DNA from: Staphylococcus piscifermentans
GTDB taxonomy: Bacteria; Bacillota; Bacilli; Staphylococcales; Staphylococcaceae
Assembly: GCF_900186985.1 (NCBI RefSeq)
Contig: NZ_LT906447.1
Coordinates: 1,302,001-1,366,000 of the forward strand
DNA: 64,000 nucleotides
Direction of reading: 5' to 3'
Shown here: positions 1-9,943 of the stretch, one piece after another
Layout: each line of letters starts with the position of its first letter
Numbering within the stretch: the first letter of the stretch is position 1
Program-made: the position numbers and the translations under genes
Notes under the pieces: model-generated
What the model saw: only the letters and a program-made list of their open reading frames with translations
The model's database searches: none
What the model was told of the DNA's origin: nothing

Positions 1-1086
1 AATAATGAAAACAGAGTAGGTTTATCACCAAGTGGTGTGCATGCATTAGTAGAGAAAGGGCATACGGTGCTTGTCGAACACACTGCTGGAGAAGGTTCAT
101 TCTTTACGGATGAAGATTATAAAGCTGTAGGTGCTGATATTGTAAACAGCGCTGGAGAAGCTTGGGATGTAGAAATGGTTATCAAGGTTAAGGAACCAAT
201 CAAAGAAGAATATCAATACTTCAGAGAAGACTTAATCTTATTCACTTATTTACACTTGGCAAACGATAAAGAATTGACAGAAGCATTAGCTGAAAATAAA
301 GTTGTAGCAATTGCTTATGAAACAGTTCAATTGCCAGATAACTCTTTACCATTATTAACACCAATGAGTGAAGTTGCAGGAAGAATGGCTGCGCAAATCG
401 GTGCGCAATTCTTGCAAAAATTCTATGGCGGTAAAGGTATCTTACTTTCTGGTATTCCTGGCGTTCCTAAAGGTAATGTAACAATTATCGGTGGTGGCCA
501 AGCAGGTACAAACGCTGCTAAAATCGCTTTAGGTTTAGGTGCAAACGTAACCATCTTAGACGTTAACCCTAAACGTTTACAAGAGCTTGAAGATTTATTT
601 GATGGACGTGTTAACACTATTATGTCTAACCCATTAAATATTGAAGAAGCTGTAGTAAACAGTGACTTTGTAATTGGTGCAGTATTAATTCCTGGTGCAA
701 AAGCTCCAAAATTAGTTACTGAAGACATGGTTAAACAAATGAAAGACGGTTCTGTTATGGTTGATATCGCTATTGACCAAGGCGGAATCTTCGAAACATC
801 TGACCATGTGACAACTCATGATGATCCAACTTACATCAAACATGGTGTTGTGCATTATGCAGTTGCAAACATGCCTGGTGCGGTTCCACGTACTTCAACA
901 GTTGGTTTAAACAATGCAACATTACCTTATGCATTGCAAATTGCAAACAAAGGTTATTTAAATGCATTACGTGATAACCAACCATTATCATTAGGATTAA
1001 ATGTTTACGACGGCAAAGTAACTAACGAAGGCGTCGCTAAAGCACTTGATCTTCCGTATACACCAGTAGATAAAGCATTAGTTTAA
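1..1086 (+). CDS. ald: Alanine dehydrogenase (5' end cut by window)
   Basis: Reversible NAD-dependent oxidative deamination of L-alanine to pyruvate and ammonia in the cytoplasm. The reading frame is open from base 1, so the gene begins upstream; residues [20 protein letters not shown] precede or overlap the first internal GTG at 37 and match the usual N-terminus, so only about ten residues are missing. Visible are the catalytic Lys of IKVKEP and His of YLHLA, the Rossmann motif [14 protein letters not shown], and the C-terminal [11 protein letters not shown] segment. The family is about 370 residues long; 361 are present here. A strong terminator follows. Identification is secure. Confidence 0.96.
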   Translation, partial: NNENRVGLSPSGVHALVEKGHTVLVEHTAGEGSFFTDEDYKAVGADIVNSAGEAWDVEMVIKVKEPIKEEYQYFREDLILFTYLHLANDKELTEALAENKVVAIAYETVQLPDNSLPLLTPMSEVAGRMAAQIGAQFLQKFYGGKGILLSGIPGVPKGNVTIIGGGQAGTNAAKIALGLGANVTILDVNPKRLQELEDLFDGRVNTIMSNPLNIEEAVVNSDFVIGAVLIPGAKAPKLVTEDMVKQMKDGSVMVDIAIDQGGIFETSDHVTTHDDPTYIKHGVVHYAVANMPGAVPRTSTVGLNNATLPYALQIANKGYLNALRDNQPLSLGLNVYDGKVTNEGVAKALDLPYTPVDKALV

Positions 1087-1155
1087 TTTAATAATTAAAA
1101 TTAATGGGATGTCATTGAGGCGATAATTTATTGTCTCAGCAAACATCATATAATA

Positions 1156-1206
1156 AGCTCCAACCATTCTGTTTAGGGTTTTTCAGAATGCGTTGGGGCT
1201 TTTTTG
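1156..1206 (+). terminator. Rho-independent terminator of ald
   Basis: AGCTCCAAC and ATTCTG pair with CAGAAT and GTTGGGGCT around a loop rich in T and G, and TTTTTT follows. It lies 70 bases after the ald stop. A weaker hairpin (TGAGGCGATAA / TTATTGTCTCA) sits just before it at about 1115-1140. Confidence 0.85.
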
Positions 1207-1275
1207 TTTGAAAAGAGGGGTGGGAGAGTTGCTGGAAATTTTTGGTATCGCGCGAATATGTTAGAAAGAGTATTT

Positions 1276-1460
1276 TCTAGACACAAGATTTAGAGAAGTG
1301 TCCAGAAAAGGGTGTAATCTAGACACAAGTTTTAAAGAAGTGTCTAGAAAAGGGGTAAATCTAGACACAAGATTCAGAGAAGTGTCCAGAAAAGGGTGTA
1401 ATCTAGACACAAGTTTCAGAGAAGTGTCTAGAAAAGCATATAATCTGGACACTTCTCTCG
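1276..1460. repeat. 42-bp palindromic tandem repeats (4 units plus inverted end)
   Basis: Four head-to-tail units of exactly 42 bp start at 1276, 1318, 1360 and 1402. Each begins TCTAGACAC and carries GTGTCTAGA or GTGTCCAGA 13 bases later, so each unit is itself a 9-bp dyad. Units 1 and 3 differ at one base; units 2 and 4 share the perfect dyad. The array is therefore built of 84-bp dimers. After unit 4 comes TCTGGACACTTCTCT, which is inverted relative to the units and pairs over 14 of 15 bases with AGAGAAGTGTCTAGA of unit 4. The array lies between the convergent genes ald and pepQ. The 77-residue minus-strand reading frame across it simply reflects a repeat length divisible by three. Confidence 0.9.
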
Positions 1461-1472
1461 CTATATAAAAAA

Positions 1473-1508
1473 GGAGTTGAGACCATATCATCATCCTGTC
1501 TCAACTCC
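1473..1508 (-). terminator. Hairpin terminator, minus-strand side
   Basis: A perfect 11-bp inverted repeat GGAGTTGAGAC / GTCTCAACTCC. On the minus strand it is followed by TTTTTTATA, so it can end leftward transcription coming from pepQ. A second inverted repeat, AGCGCAAGG / CCTTGCGCT (1566-1615), lies between it and the pepQ stop. Confidence 0.7.
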
Positions 1509-1632
1509 CGTATACTTTACCGACTGCAGCTATCTGAATGGAAAATTTGCTAAATACAAATTTTTGCCAAAGCGCAAGGAAAAAATAATATTAACAAATT
1601 TAATTGCCCTTGCGCTCTCCTCTTATAAATCT

Positions 1633-2688
1633 TTATTTTTCATAGTGTGTCAAAACTTCATGACCGTCTTCAGTAACTAAAATGTCATCTTCGATACGAA
1701 CGCCCACTTGTTCTGGTACATAGATACCTGGTTCAACAGTAACGACCATACCAGAAACAAATTTATTTGTGTTATGACCTGCAACGTCTTGATATTCATG
1801 TTCTTCTAATCCTAGACCATGCCCTAAGCGATGTAAGAAATATTCGCCATAACCTGCTTCTTCAATAATACCGCGCGCTTTTCTATCAACATCGCCGATG
1901 ACAACGCCAGGTTTAATCATATTGATAGCTTCTTTTTCCGCTTTAAGAACAATGTCATAAACTTCTTTAGCTTTTTGATCGGGTGTTCCGAAAGCAACTG
2001 TACGTGTCATATCACTACAATATTGTTCGTAGACAACACCTAAATCAAACAATACATATTCATTGTTTTTAAGCGTACGTTCGCCTGGGATACCATGAGG
2101 TGATGCAGCGTGGTCACCAAATAACACCATAGTATCGAAGCTCATTTGATCTACGCCGTATTTAGTTTGGATTTCATATTCAATATGACGGACAACTTGT
2201 TTTTCAGTGACGCCTTCTTTTAAGAAATCTACTCCGATTTCAATACATTTGTCAGCAAGTTCAGCTGCTTTTTTAATTTTGTCAATTTCTTCCGGAGTTT
2301 TTACATTTCTAAGTGCTTTAATTGCGCCATCAATATCGCCGAATGTTTCTACACCGAAACCATCGATTAATTCTTTTTGACGTTTTAATGTTAAATGTTC
2401 ATTTTCAACAAGTAGTTTGTCGAAATGATAATCGACTAATTTGAATGGATCTTCACCGTCAGCATTGCCGACTACTTTGCCTTTAAATGGAGAAGCTTTA
2501 ACTTCTTCTACTTCTAATTTTGGTACGAATAGAACTTGTTCACCTTCAGCAGTAATTAATAAAGCTAATAAGCGTTCATGCGGTTCGCTTAAATATCCTG
2601 AAAAATAAAATACATTTAATGGTGTGGTAATCCAAGCGGCATCCGCATCTTGATTACGAATTTCTTTTACAATTTCCTCAATCTTCAC
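1633..2688 (-). CDS. pepQ: Xaa-Pro dipeptidase, M24 family
   Basis: Cytosolic metallopeptidase that cleaves dipeptides with C-terminal proline. The 351-residue length is normal. Metal ligands of the pita-bread fold are all present: D215 (LFDLG), D226 (SDMTR), H290 (RLGHGLG), E319 (VEPG) and E333 (RIEDD). The N-terminal half (1-125) is the creatinase-N domain. The start is GTG at 2688, chosen because GGAGG lies ten bases upstream and the nearby ATG is out of frame. It is transcribed divergently from the UPF0173 gene and convergently with ald. Complete, with no oddities. Confidence 0.95.
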   Translation of the reverse strand: MKIEEIVKEIRNQDADAAWITTPLNVFYFSGYLSEPHERLLALLITAEGEQVLFVPKLEVEEVKASPFKGKVVGNADGEDPFKLVDYHFDKLLVENEHLTLKRQKELIDGFGVETFGDIDGAIKALRNVKTPEEIDKIKKAAELADKCIEIGVDFLKEGVTEKQVVRHIEYEIQTKYGVDQMSFDTMVLFGDHAASPHGIPGERTLKNNEYVLFDLGVVYEQYCSDMTRTVAFGTPDQKAKEVYDIVLKAEKEAINMIKPGVVIGDVDRKARGIIEEAGYGEYFLHRLGHGLGLEEHEYQDVAGHNTNKFVSGMVVTVEPGIYVPEQVGVRIEDDILVTEDGHEVLTHYEK

Positions 2689-2786
2689 AATCCATCAACC
2701 TCCATTTTCATAATTAATTATAGTTTAGTCCACATTTCAATATAATTCAAAAGGTGCGGGATTGTTTTTAAGGAAAAGAGGGAAGA

Positions 2787-2795
2787 TGTTATACT
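2787..2795 (+). promoter_or_regulatory. Extended -10 promoter of UPF0173 gene
   Basis: TGTTATACT is an extended -10 element (TGn plus TATACT) 35 bases before the start codon. No convincing -35 is present, which is common for extended -10 promoters. Confidence 0.5.
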
Positions 2796-2829
2796 ATAAA
2801 TAACAAAATGAACATAGGGGGATTAAAGA

Positions 2830-3522
2830 ATGAAACTATCATTTCATGGACAATCAACAATTTATTTTGAAGCAAATGGTAAGAAAGTTATTGTAGATCC
2901 ATTTATTACAGGTAATGAGTTATCTGATTTAAACCCAGAAGATGTGGAAGTTGATTATATTGTACTTACACATGGTCATGGAGATCACTTCGGAGATACA
3001 GTTGACATTGCGAAGAAAAATAATGCGACTGTAGTAGGGCTCGCTGAAGTTGCCGATTATTTATCTACATCACAAGGTGTGAAAAATGTACATCCAATGA
3101 ATATCGGCGGTAAATGGGAATTTGAATTCGGCTCAGTAAAATATGTACAAGCCTTTCATAGTTCTAGTTTAACAAATGAAGATGGTATTCCTGTTTATCT
3201 AGGTGCGTCAACAGGACTTATTTTAGAAATTGATGGCAAAACGATTTATCATTGCGGAGATACTGGATTGTTCAGTGATATGAAATTAATTGCTGACCGT
3301 CACCCAGTCGATGTATGCTTCGTACCAATCGGTGACAATTTCACGATGGGAATTGATGATGCAAGCTATGCTATTAATGAATTTATTCAGCCTAAAATTA
3401 CGGTTCCAATTCATTACAATACGTTCCCTTATATTGAACAAGACCCTGAAGAATTTAAAAAGCTCGTCAATAAAGGTGAAGTTCAAATTTTAGAACCGGG
3501 TGAAGAAGTTAAATTTGATTAA
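2830..3522 (+). CDS. Metal-dependent hydrolase, UPF0173 / YtkL family
   Basis: Metallo-beta-lactamase-fold hydrolase of 230 residues, the usual size for UPF0173. The zinc signature HxHxDH is at residues 48-53 (THGHGDH), with further ligand motifs in AFHSSS, HCGDTG and PIHYNTFP. The substrate of this family is not established, so no specific function is claimed. ATG is preceded by AGGGGGATT. It stands alone between divergent pepQ and convergent usp, and ends at a shared bidirectional terminator. Confidence 0.9.
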   Translation: MKLSFHGQSTIYFEANGKKVIVDPFITGNELSDLNPEDVEVDYIVLTHGHGDHFGDTVDIAKKNNATVVGLAEVADYLSTSQGVKNVHPMNIGGKWEFEFGSVKYVQAFHSSSLTNEDGIPVYLGASTGLILEIDGKTIYHCGDTGLFSDMKLIADRHPVDVCFVPIGDNFTMGIDDASYAINEFIQPKITVPIHYNTFPYIEQDPEEFKKLVNKGEVQILEPGEEVKFD

Positions 3523-3537
3523 ATTTCTAAATTCATC

Positions 3538-3576
3538 AAAAAAGCTTGTACAGCAAAATTCTGTACAAGCTTTTTT
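3538..3576. terminator. Bidirectional terminator between UPF0173 gene and usp
   Basis: AAAAAAGCTTGTACAG and CTGTACAAGCTTTTTT form an almost perfect hairpin with a 7-base loop. It has a T-run on each strand and serves the two convergent genes. Confidence 0.92.
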
Positions 3577-3577
3577 A

Positions 3578-3991
3578 CTATTTAACAATTAATACAGGAA
3601 TGGAAGCACGCTTAGCTACCTTATGGCTGACACTGCCTAATACAAATTTCTTTTTCTCTTGCGCTTTGCGGTTGCTGACCACTAAAATGTCATAGTCGCC
3701 GCTATTTGCAAATTTCACAAGTTCATCTTTAGGGTTGCCGCGAACAATAATTTCGTCATAATCAATGCCGTATTCATCTAAGATATCACGAGTTGGTTGT
3801 AAGTCTTTGCTGCGTTCGGCAGTTAATTCGTTTAAGTGAGTACCGCCTTTGATAGATGCTTGAGCATCTTGTTCTGAAATTGCATTTAAAATTGTAACTA
3901 TTGTGCCTTCACCAGATAATTTTTGGACATTTTTTAGTGCTTTTTTATTTTCCAAATCCGTATCAACACCGAGTAAAATGTTTTTATACAT
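3578..3991 (-). CDS. usp: Universal stress protein, UspA family
   Basis: Single-domain Usp protein of 137 residues with the typical start YKNILLGVD and end ASIPVLIVK. Usp proteins form dimers and support survival in stationary phase and stress; their biochemical role is unsettled. The nucleotide-binding loop is degenerate: where ATP-binding members have G-x2-G-x9-G(S/T), this one has SNRKAQEKKKFVLGSVS, keeping only the last Gly-Ser. As I recall it, the S. aureus orthologue has the same form, so this looks like a lineage trait and not damage. ATG is preceded by AAGGAGGGG. Confidence 0.92.
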   Translation of the reverse strand: MYKNILLGVDTDLENKKALKNVQKLSGEGTIVTILNAISEQDAQASIKGGTHLNELTAERSKDLQPTRDILDEYGIDYDEIIVRGNPKDELVKFANSGDYDILVVSNRKAQEKKKFVLGSVSHKVAKRASIPVLIVK

Positions 3992-4209
3992 CTCAACCCC
4001 TCCTTACTTCTTATTCTAATAAAGATGTAACAATTTTTCCAATTAAATTTATCTTCTAATAATTAATAACCTATTTTTAGGTAAATTAAATTCTTATATT
4101 AGAGAACGTAGTAACTAAATGTTAAAATCACGTGTGATATTGTTTCGATTTTTAGAGTAAAGCAAGTTATAATAAAGAATAAGAGTAAGCAGAGAATGAG
4201 GGAAGTTAG

Positions 4210-5505
4210 ATGACAAAACATGAACAAATTCTTGCGCATATTGAATCTTTAGCAGTAGGTAAGAAAATCTCTGTACGAAAAATAGCTAAAGATTTAGAGG
4301 TCTCTGAAGGCACAGCATATCGCGCTATTAAAGATGCTGAGCAATTAGGACTAGTCGCAACAATCGATAGAGTAGGAACAGTTAGAATTGAAAAGAAAAG
4401 TCGCGAACAAATTGAACATCTGACATTCGGTGAAATTGTGAAAATCATAGATGGACAAGTATTAGCCGGTAGAGACGGTTTGCATAATACGTTAACTAAG
4501 TTTGCGATTGCAGCCATGAAATTAGAAAATGTGGTCAAATATTTAACAAAACACACTTTATTGATAGTAGGAAATCGAACAGATGTACAATTAGAGGCTT
4601 TAAAACATGGTAGTGCAGTGCTTATCACAGGTGGCTTTAATACCACACCTGAAATAAAAAAATATGCAGATGAGCATAATTTACCGATTCTATCTTCGAA
4701 CTATGATTCTTATTTAGTGGCAAATATGATTAACAGAGCAATGTATAATCAAATTATACGTAAAGAAATTTTGATTGTTGAAGATATCGTTAAACCAGTA
4801 ACAGAAGAAACGGTTGCAAAAGAAGATATGCTGGTATCAGATTTGAAACAGCAATCTCAAAAAACTGGTCATTCCAGATTTCCAGTTGTAGACAAAGATT
4901 GGAAATTAGTCGGTATCGTTACCAGCAAAGATATTATTGCAAAAGATTCAGATGAAAGTATACACAAGGTTATGACTAAACCAGTTTTAAATGTACAGAA
5001 CTCTACTACAGTAGCAAGTTGTGCACATATGATGATTTGGGAAGGTATTGAATTGCTTCCAGTCACTACTATTAATAAAAAATTATTAGGTGTCGTTTCC
5101 CGAGAAGATGTTTTAAGAGCTATGCAATTGATTGGACGACAACCGCAAGTAGGCGAAACGATCAATGATCAAGTCGCTAAATATATTTCGATCAATAAAG
5201 ATAGTATTACTGTCGACGTCGCACCTCAATTAACAAGTCAATATGGCACTTTAAGTAAAGGAGCCTTCGTAGCGATTATCGAAGAAACGATTCGTTATAA
5301 AATGCGTCAATTAAAAAAACAAGAAGTTATGATTGAAAGTTTAAGTATTATGTATTTGAAAACAGTTTCTATTGAAACAGAATTAGAAATACACTACAAC
5401 ATGTTAGATATAGGCAGACACTTTGCTAAAATAGAAGTCAGCATGATGAATGGGCAAACGCCTGTAGCTAAAGCATTAACAATCTGTCAAATGCTTGAAA
5501 GTTAG
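4210..5505 (+). CDS. HTH-DRTGG-CBS-hotdog regulator, YtoI-like
   Basis: 431-residue multi-domain protein matching B. subtilis YtoI in length and layout. There is an N-terminal winged helix (about 1-60, [20 protein letters not shown]), a DRTGG-like domain (about 72-185), two CBS motifs (about 190-305, [14 protein letters not shown] and [12 protein letters not shown]), and a C-terminal hotdog fold (about 315-431). CBS pairs usually bind adenine nucleotides, which suggests a ligand-responsive transcription regulator; the target genes are unknown. It is separated by 20 bases from nrnA and runs in the same direction as nrnA and dnaE, so the three probably form an operon. Confidence 0.88.
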   Translation: MTKHEQILAHIESLAVGKKISVRKIAKDLEVSEGTAYRAIKDAEQLGLVATIDRVGTVRIEKKSREQIEHLTFGEIVKIIDGQVLAGRDGLHNTLTKFAIAAMKLENVVKYLTKHTLLIVGNRTDVQLEALKHGSAVLITGGFNTTPEIKKYADEHNLPILSSNYDSYLVANMINRAMYNQIIRKEILIVEDIVKPVTEETVAKEDMLVSDLKQQSQKTGHSRFPVVDKDWKLVGIVTSKDIIAKDSDESIHKVMTKPVLNVQNSTTVASCAHMMIWEGIELLPVTTINKKLLGVVSREDVLRAMQLIGRQPQVGETINDQVAKYISINKDSITVDVAPQLTSQYGTLSKGAFVAIIEETIRYKMRQLKKQEVMIESLSIMYLKTVSIETELEIHYNMLDIGRHFAKIEVSMMNGQTPVAKALTICQMLES

Positions 5506-5525
5506 AAAAGGAGATTGAAAGAAAA

Positions 5526-6470
5526 ATGAATAACTTTAATGAAATAATGGATAAGATTTCTCAATACGACACAATTATTATTCATAGACATGTTCGTCCG
5601 GATCCGGATGCATACGGTTCACAATTAGGCTTGAAATCTTATCTGCAATCTAAATTTCCAGATAAAAATATTTTTGCAGTAGGAGAAAGCGAACCTTCAC
5701 TAGATTTTATGGGCACGTTCGATGCAGTGGAAGATGATGACTATAAAGAAGCGTTAGTTATTGTCTGTGATACAGCCAACGCTCCTAGAATTGACGATCA
5801 ACGCTTTGATAAAGGCCAAGCGTTAGTAAAAATTGATCATCATCCTCCTGTAGATCAATACGGAGAACTGAATTATGTAAATACTGAGGCTTCTTCTACC
5901 AGCGAAATTATCTTTGATATGATTACACATTTTAATGACACATCCATAATTAATGAAAACACTGCACGCTTATTGTATTTAGGAATTGTAGGAGATACAG
6001 GACGTTTCTTCTTTAATAATACGACGCCGCACACTATGCAAGTTGCAGCCCAATTATTGAAATATCCATTCGATCACAGTGCAGAATTAAACAAAATGGC
6101 TGAGAAAGATCCTAAATTGGCGCCTTTCCAAGGTTATGTTTTACAAAACTTTGATCTCAATGAGAATGGGTTTGCCAAAGTACAAATTACTAAAGATGTC
6201 TTAGAACAATTCGGTTTAGTGCCAAATGAAGCTTCCCAATTTGTGAATACGATTTCTGATTTGCGTGGCTTGAAAATATGGGTGTTTGCCGTAGATGAAG
6301 GTACGGAGATTCGTTGCAGATTACGTTCAAAAGGTATTGTTATTAATGATATTGCTCAACAATTCGGAGGAGGCGGCCATCCGAACGCTTCAGGAGTCTC
6401 TGTAGACAATTGGCAAGAGTTTGATAAACTTGCTGCAGAATTGAATCAAAGAGCGCTAGACAATCAATAA
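5526..6470 (+). CDS. nrnA: Oligoribonuclease / pAp phosphatase (DHH-DHHA1)
   Basis: Degrades nanoRNAs of 2-5 nt and dephosphorylates 3'-phosphoadenosine 5'-phosphate. The 314 residues show the DHH-family metal motifs: [10 protein letters not shown] (20-29), D82 (CDTAN), DHH at 104-106 and GIVGDTGRF. The DHHA1 substrate-binding motif [10 protein letters not shown] lies near the C-terminus. AAGGAG precedes ATG by about 12 bases, slightly long. It is 19 bases from dnaE, so expression is probably coupled. Confidence 0.95.
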   Translation: MNNFNEIMDKISQYDTIIIHRHVRPDPDAYGSQLGLKSYLQSKFPDKNIFAVGESEPSLDFMGTFDAVEDDDYKEALVIVCDTANAPRIDDQRFDKGQALVKIDHHPPVDQYGELNYVNTEASSTSEIIFDMITHFNDTSIINENTARLLYLGIVGDTGRFFFNNTTPHTMQVAAQLLKYPFDHSAELNKMAEKDPKLAPFQGYVLQNFDLNENGFAKVQITKDVLEQFGLVPNEASQFVNTISDLRGLKIWVFAVDEGTEIRCRLRSKGIVINDIAQQFGGGGHPNASGVSVDNWQEFDKLAAELNQRALDNQ

Positions 6471-6489
6471 AAAAGGGGGACTGTTTGCA

Positions 6490-9400
6490 GTGAAAGCACA
6501 TCTGAATATTCATACCGCTTATGACTTGCTGAATTCAAGTTTAAAAGTTTCGGATATTATCCAAAAGGCTGCGCAAGAAGGATACGAAGCTTTAGCCATT
6601 ACAGATACAAACGTACTGCATGCTGTTCCTCAATTTTATGATGAAAGTATTAAAGCAGGAATTAAGCCGATTTTCGGAATGACAATTTATTTAAGTGATG
6701 GTTTGACGGAAGTAGAAACAGTTTTGCTAGCTAAAAATGAAACAGGTTTAAAATCACTGTATCAATTATCATCCGCTATCAAAGTGCAGGAAAAGCAAGC
6801 CACACCGTTAGAATGGTTGAAACGTTATCAAGAGGATTTAGCACTTATTTTTAAAAATGTCACTTCTGAACAATTGAATCTGGTGCAAAATTTCGTTGAG
6901 CATCAAGATATCTATGTAGACCACCAAAGTAGCGGAGCGGCTGAGAGACTTGATTTAAACAGAGTTTACATGCAAGAATCCAGATATTTGAATCCGGACG
7001 ACGCAGATACTGTAAGTGCTTTGAAAGCGATTAAAGATAATCAAACGATAGACTTAGTTCATCCTGGCAATGATGAACACGCCCATTTTTACTCCCAAAG
7101 CGAAGTACAAGATTTAGGGCTTTCTGCAGATATTATAGAAAATACTGAATCGCTGGCAGACATGTGTACTGCTGAAATCAGCTATCACCAACCGCTTCTC
7201 CCTCAATATTCAACACCAGACAATGTTTCTTCTAAAACATATTTATGGGGTCTGTTGGAACAATCTTTGCAAGAAATGGATTTAGATCAACCTGTTTACC
7301 GTGAACGGTTAGAATATGAATTTGATATTATTACTAAGATGGGGTATGAAGATTACTTTCTAATCGTAAGTGACTTAATACATTACGCTAAAACACATAA
7401 TGTAATGGTCGGTCCAGGACGGGGTTCGTCTGCAGGTTCATTAGTGAGTTACTTGCTGAATATAACAACAATTGATCCATTGCGCTACAATCTGCTTTTT
7501 GAGCGTTTTTTAAATCCAGAACGTGTCACAATGCCAGATATTGATATTGATTTTGAAGATACGCGTCGAGAAAAGGTCATTCAATATGTTCAAGAAAAAT
7601 ATGGTGAATATCACGTTTCAGGTATTGTAACTTTCGGTCATTTGCTCGCAAAGGCTGTAGCTAGAGATGTTGGCAGAATTATGGGCTTCGAAGAAAAAAC
7701 TTTAAGTGAAATTTCTAAATTAATTCCATCAAAATTAGGTATTACTTTAAACGAAGCTTATCAAAATGAAGACTTTAAAGCGTTTGTACACCGTAACCAT
7801 CGCCATGAAAAATGGTTTGAATTAAGTAAAAAATTAGAAGGTTTACCGCGACATACTTCGACTCATGCTGCGGGTATCATTATTAATGATCGACCTTTGT
7901 ATGAGCATGTTCCTTTACTGATGGGAGATACTGGTCTGCTGACGCAATGGACTATGACTGAAGATGAAAAGTTAGGCTTGTTGAAAATTGACTTTTTAGG
8001 ATTAAGAAACCTATCTATCATTCATCAAATTATTGACCAAGTTAAAAAAGATTTAAATGTGTCTATTGATATTGAAGCAATTCCTTTTGACGATACTCAG
8101 GTGTTTGAAATGCTCTCTCGCGGCGACACTACGGGATTGTTCCAATTAGAATCAGATGGTGTAAGACAGGCTTTGAAAAGATTGCAACCGCAGCATTTTG
8201 AAGATATTGTAGCGATGACTTCACTTTATAGACCTGGCCCAATGGAAGAAATACCGACTTATATTGCGCGTCGTCATGATCCTTCGAAAGTGCAGTATCT
8301 GCATCCTGATTTAGAACCTATTCTGAAAAACACTTATGGTGTCATTATTTATCAAGAACAGATTATGCAGATTGCCAGTAAGTTTGCTGGATTCAGTTAT
8401 GGCGAAGCGGACATTTTGAGACGTGCTATGAGTAAGAAAAACAGAGCAGTCTTAGAAAGTGAAAGACAACATTTTGTTGAAGGTGCTAATCAAAATGGAT
8501 ATTCAGAACAACTGAGTAAGCAGATCTTTGATTTAATATTGAAATTTGCCGATTATGGTTTTCCAAGAGCGCATGCTGTAAGTTATTCTAAGGTAGCTTA
8601 TATTATGGCTTATTTAAAGGTGCATTATCCTAATTATTTCTATGCAAATATCCTTACGAACTCTATCGGCAACGAGAAAAAGACTGAGTTAATGATAGCA
8701 GAAGCTAAGGCTATGGACTTAAAAATATTACCGCCGGATATTAATGAAAGCCACTGGTATTATAAAGCAACATCAGAAGGAATATACTTATCTTTGGGTG
8801 CCATAAAGGGTGTGGGTTTTCAAAGCGTGAAGGCCATTGTAGATGAGCGATATGCACATGGAAAATATAAAGACTTCTTTGACTTAACTAGAAGATTGCC
8901 AAATAGAGTGAAGACACGTAAGCTGCTTGAAGCACTCATACTAGTAGGTGCGTTTGACCACTTCAAAGAAAATCGTGCAACGCTTTTATCAACCTTAGAC
9001 CAAGTATTAGACGGTGCAAGCAATGTTGAACAAGATGAATTGTTATTTGAATTTGTAACGCCTAAAGAAAGTTATGAAGAAAAAGAAGAATTGCCAGATC
9101 AGGTGCTCAGCGATTTTGAAAAAGAACATCTTGGATTTTATATTTCCAAGCATCCGGTAGAGAAAATGTTTAAGAACAAGCAATTATTAGGGATTTATAA
9201 GCTTTCTAATGCTCAAAATAATCAACCGATTTTAGTGCAAATTGATAAAATTAATAGAATTCGTACTAAGAATGGTCAACCAATGGCATTCGTAACTTTA
9301 AATGATGGTACTAATACATTAGATGGTGTCATTTTCCCGAATGTATTTAAACAAATTGAAGATATATTAGAAGAAAGCAAAACGTTTATTGTGAGTGGTA

Positions 9401-9690
9401 AATTTGAAAAGCGCCAGAACCAAATGCAGTTGATTATTAATCATCTTGATACGTTAGATCATTATGAAAAACAAAAATTTCAACATGCTAAAATGCTGGT
9501 TTTGCGTAATGTCGCTGAGGAAGAATTGAACTTAGATACGGATGACGACGGAAATAAAAATTCTATCCCGGTTAATCTTTATCACACAAAAAATAACCAA
9601 ATGGAGAAAATAGGCTATATCGAGAGAGATATCCAAGCACTTGAGGATTTTATGGCCGCTATTCCTCCTGAAAATATTAGAATTATTTAA
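6490..9690 (+). CDS. dnaE: DNA polymerase III alpha subunit DnaE
   Basis: C-family DNA polymerase of 1066 residues. In low-GC Gram-positives this is the second essential replicase beside PolC, extending RNA primers. Order: PHP domain (from residue 4, HLNIHTAYDLLNSSLK), palm with catalytic aspartates in PDIDIDFED (349-357), fingers and PGRGSSAG loop, helix-hairpin-helix (SLGAIKGVGF), then an OB fold (about 905-980). No separate DEDD proofreading exonuclease is present, as expected for DnaE. It starts with GTG behind AAAAAGGGGGA. Complete, and ends at a terminator. Confidence 0.97.
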   Translation: MKAHLNIHTAYDLLNSSLKVSDIIQKAAQEGYEALAITDTNVLHAVPQFYDESIKAGIKPIFGMTIYLSDGLTEVETVLLAKNETGLKSLYQLSSAIKVQEKQATPLEWLKRYQEDLALIFKNVTSEQLNLVQNFVEHQDIYVDHQSSGAAERLDLNRVYMQESRYLNPDDADTVSALKAIKDNQTIDLVHPGNDEHAHFYSQSEVQDLGLSADIIENTESLADMCTAEISYHQPLLPQYSTPDNVSSKTYLWGLLEQSLQEMDLDQPVYRERLEYEFDIITKMGYEDYFLIVSDLIHYAKTHNVMVGPGRGSSAGSLVSYLLNITTIDPLRYNLLFERFLNPERVTMPDIDIDFEDTRREKVIQYVQEKYGEYHVSGIVTFGHLLAKAVARDVGRIMGFEEKTLSEISKLIPSKLGITLNEAYQNEDFKAFVHRNHRHEKWFELSKKLEGLPRHTSTHAAGIIINDRPLYEHVPLLMGDTGLLTQWTMTEDEKLGLLKIDFLGLRNLSIIHQIIDQVKKDLNVSIDIEAIPFDDTQVFEMLSRGDTTGLFQLESDGVRQALKRLQPQHFEDIVAMTSLYRPGPMEEIPTYIARRHDPSKVQYLHPDLEPILKNTYGVIIYQEQIMQIASKFAGFSYGEADILRRAMSKKNRAVLESERQHFVEGANQNGYSEQLSKQIFDLILKFADYGFPRAHAVSYSKVAYIMAYLKVHYPNYFYANILTNSIGNEKKTELMIAEAKAMDLKILPPDINESHWYYKATSEGIYLSLGAIKGVGFQSVKAIVDERYAHGKYKDFFDLTRRLPNRVKTRKLLEALILVGAFDHFKENRATLLSTLDQVLDGASNVEQDELLFEFVTPKESYEEKEELPDQVLSDFEKEHLGFYISKHPVEKMFKNKQLLGIYKLSNAQNNQPILVQIDKINRIRTKNGQPMAFVTLNDGTNTLDGVIFPNVFKQIEDILEESKTFIVSGKFEKRQNQMQLIINHLDTLDHYEKQKFQHAKMLVLRNVAEEELNLDTDDDGNKNSIPVNLYHTKNNQMEKIGYIERDIQALEDFMAAIPPENIRII

Positions 9691-9694
9691 CGAC

Positions 9695-9729
9695 GGGCTT
9701 AGACATTAATTGTCTTGAGCCCATTTTTT
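9695..9729 (+). terminator. Terminator of the ytoI-like/nrnA/dnaE operon
   Basis: GGGCT-t-AGACA pairs with TGTCT-t-GAGCCC around TTAAT, followed by ATTTTTTA. It begins five bases after the dnaE stop. Confidence 0.8.
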
Positions 9730-9773
9730 ATAAAATATTAACGATGGTATATCAAGCAATTAGAAAGCATTGC

Positions 9774-9805
9774 TTGAAAGAGGAGACGATGTGTTATAAT
9801 CGTCT
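9774..9805 (+). promoter_or_regulatory. Malic enzyme promoter with overlapping dyad
   Basis: TTGAAA (9774-9779) and an extended -10, TGTTATAAT (9792-9800), separated by 15 bases. The -10 sits inside a perfect inverted repeat, AGACGAT-N8-ATCGTCT (9784-9805). Such placement would suit a repressor operator. The transcript would carry a leader of about 140 bases before the TTG start. Confidence 0.6.
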
Positions 9806-9943
9806 ATATTTTGAAATTAATTCAAAAAAATGTATGATATAAAGGTATAAACACAGTTTTTATATTGAATCATATAATATTCTTGAGACTAAAATAGATG
9901 GTTTCATTCAAATCACATAAATATTGAAAAAGGAGCGATTGAC

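Noticed and set aside
1276-1460. Possible CRISPR array
   Set aside because: Units are directly adjacent with no unique spacers, and no cas genes are nearby.
1261-1494. 77-residue minus-strand frame with repeated LDTSL-LVSR
   Set aside because: It is read from the 42-bp repeat array; 42 is divisible by three, so any open frame repeats. No ribosome binding site or family resemblance.
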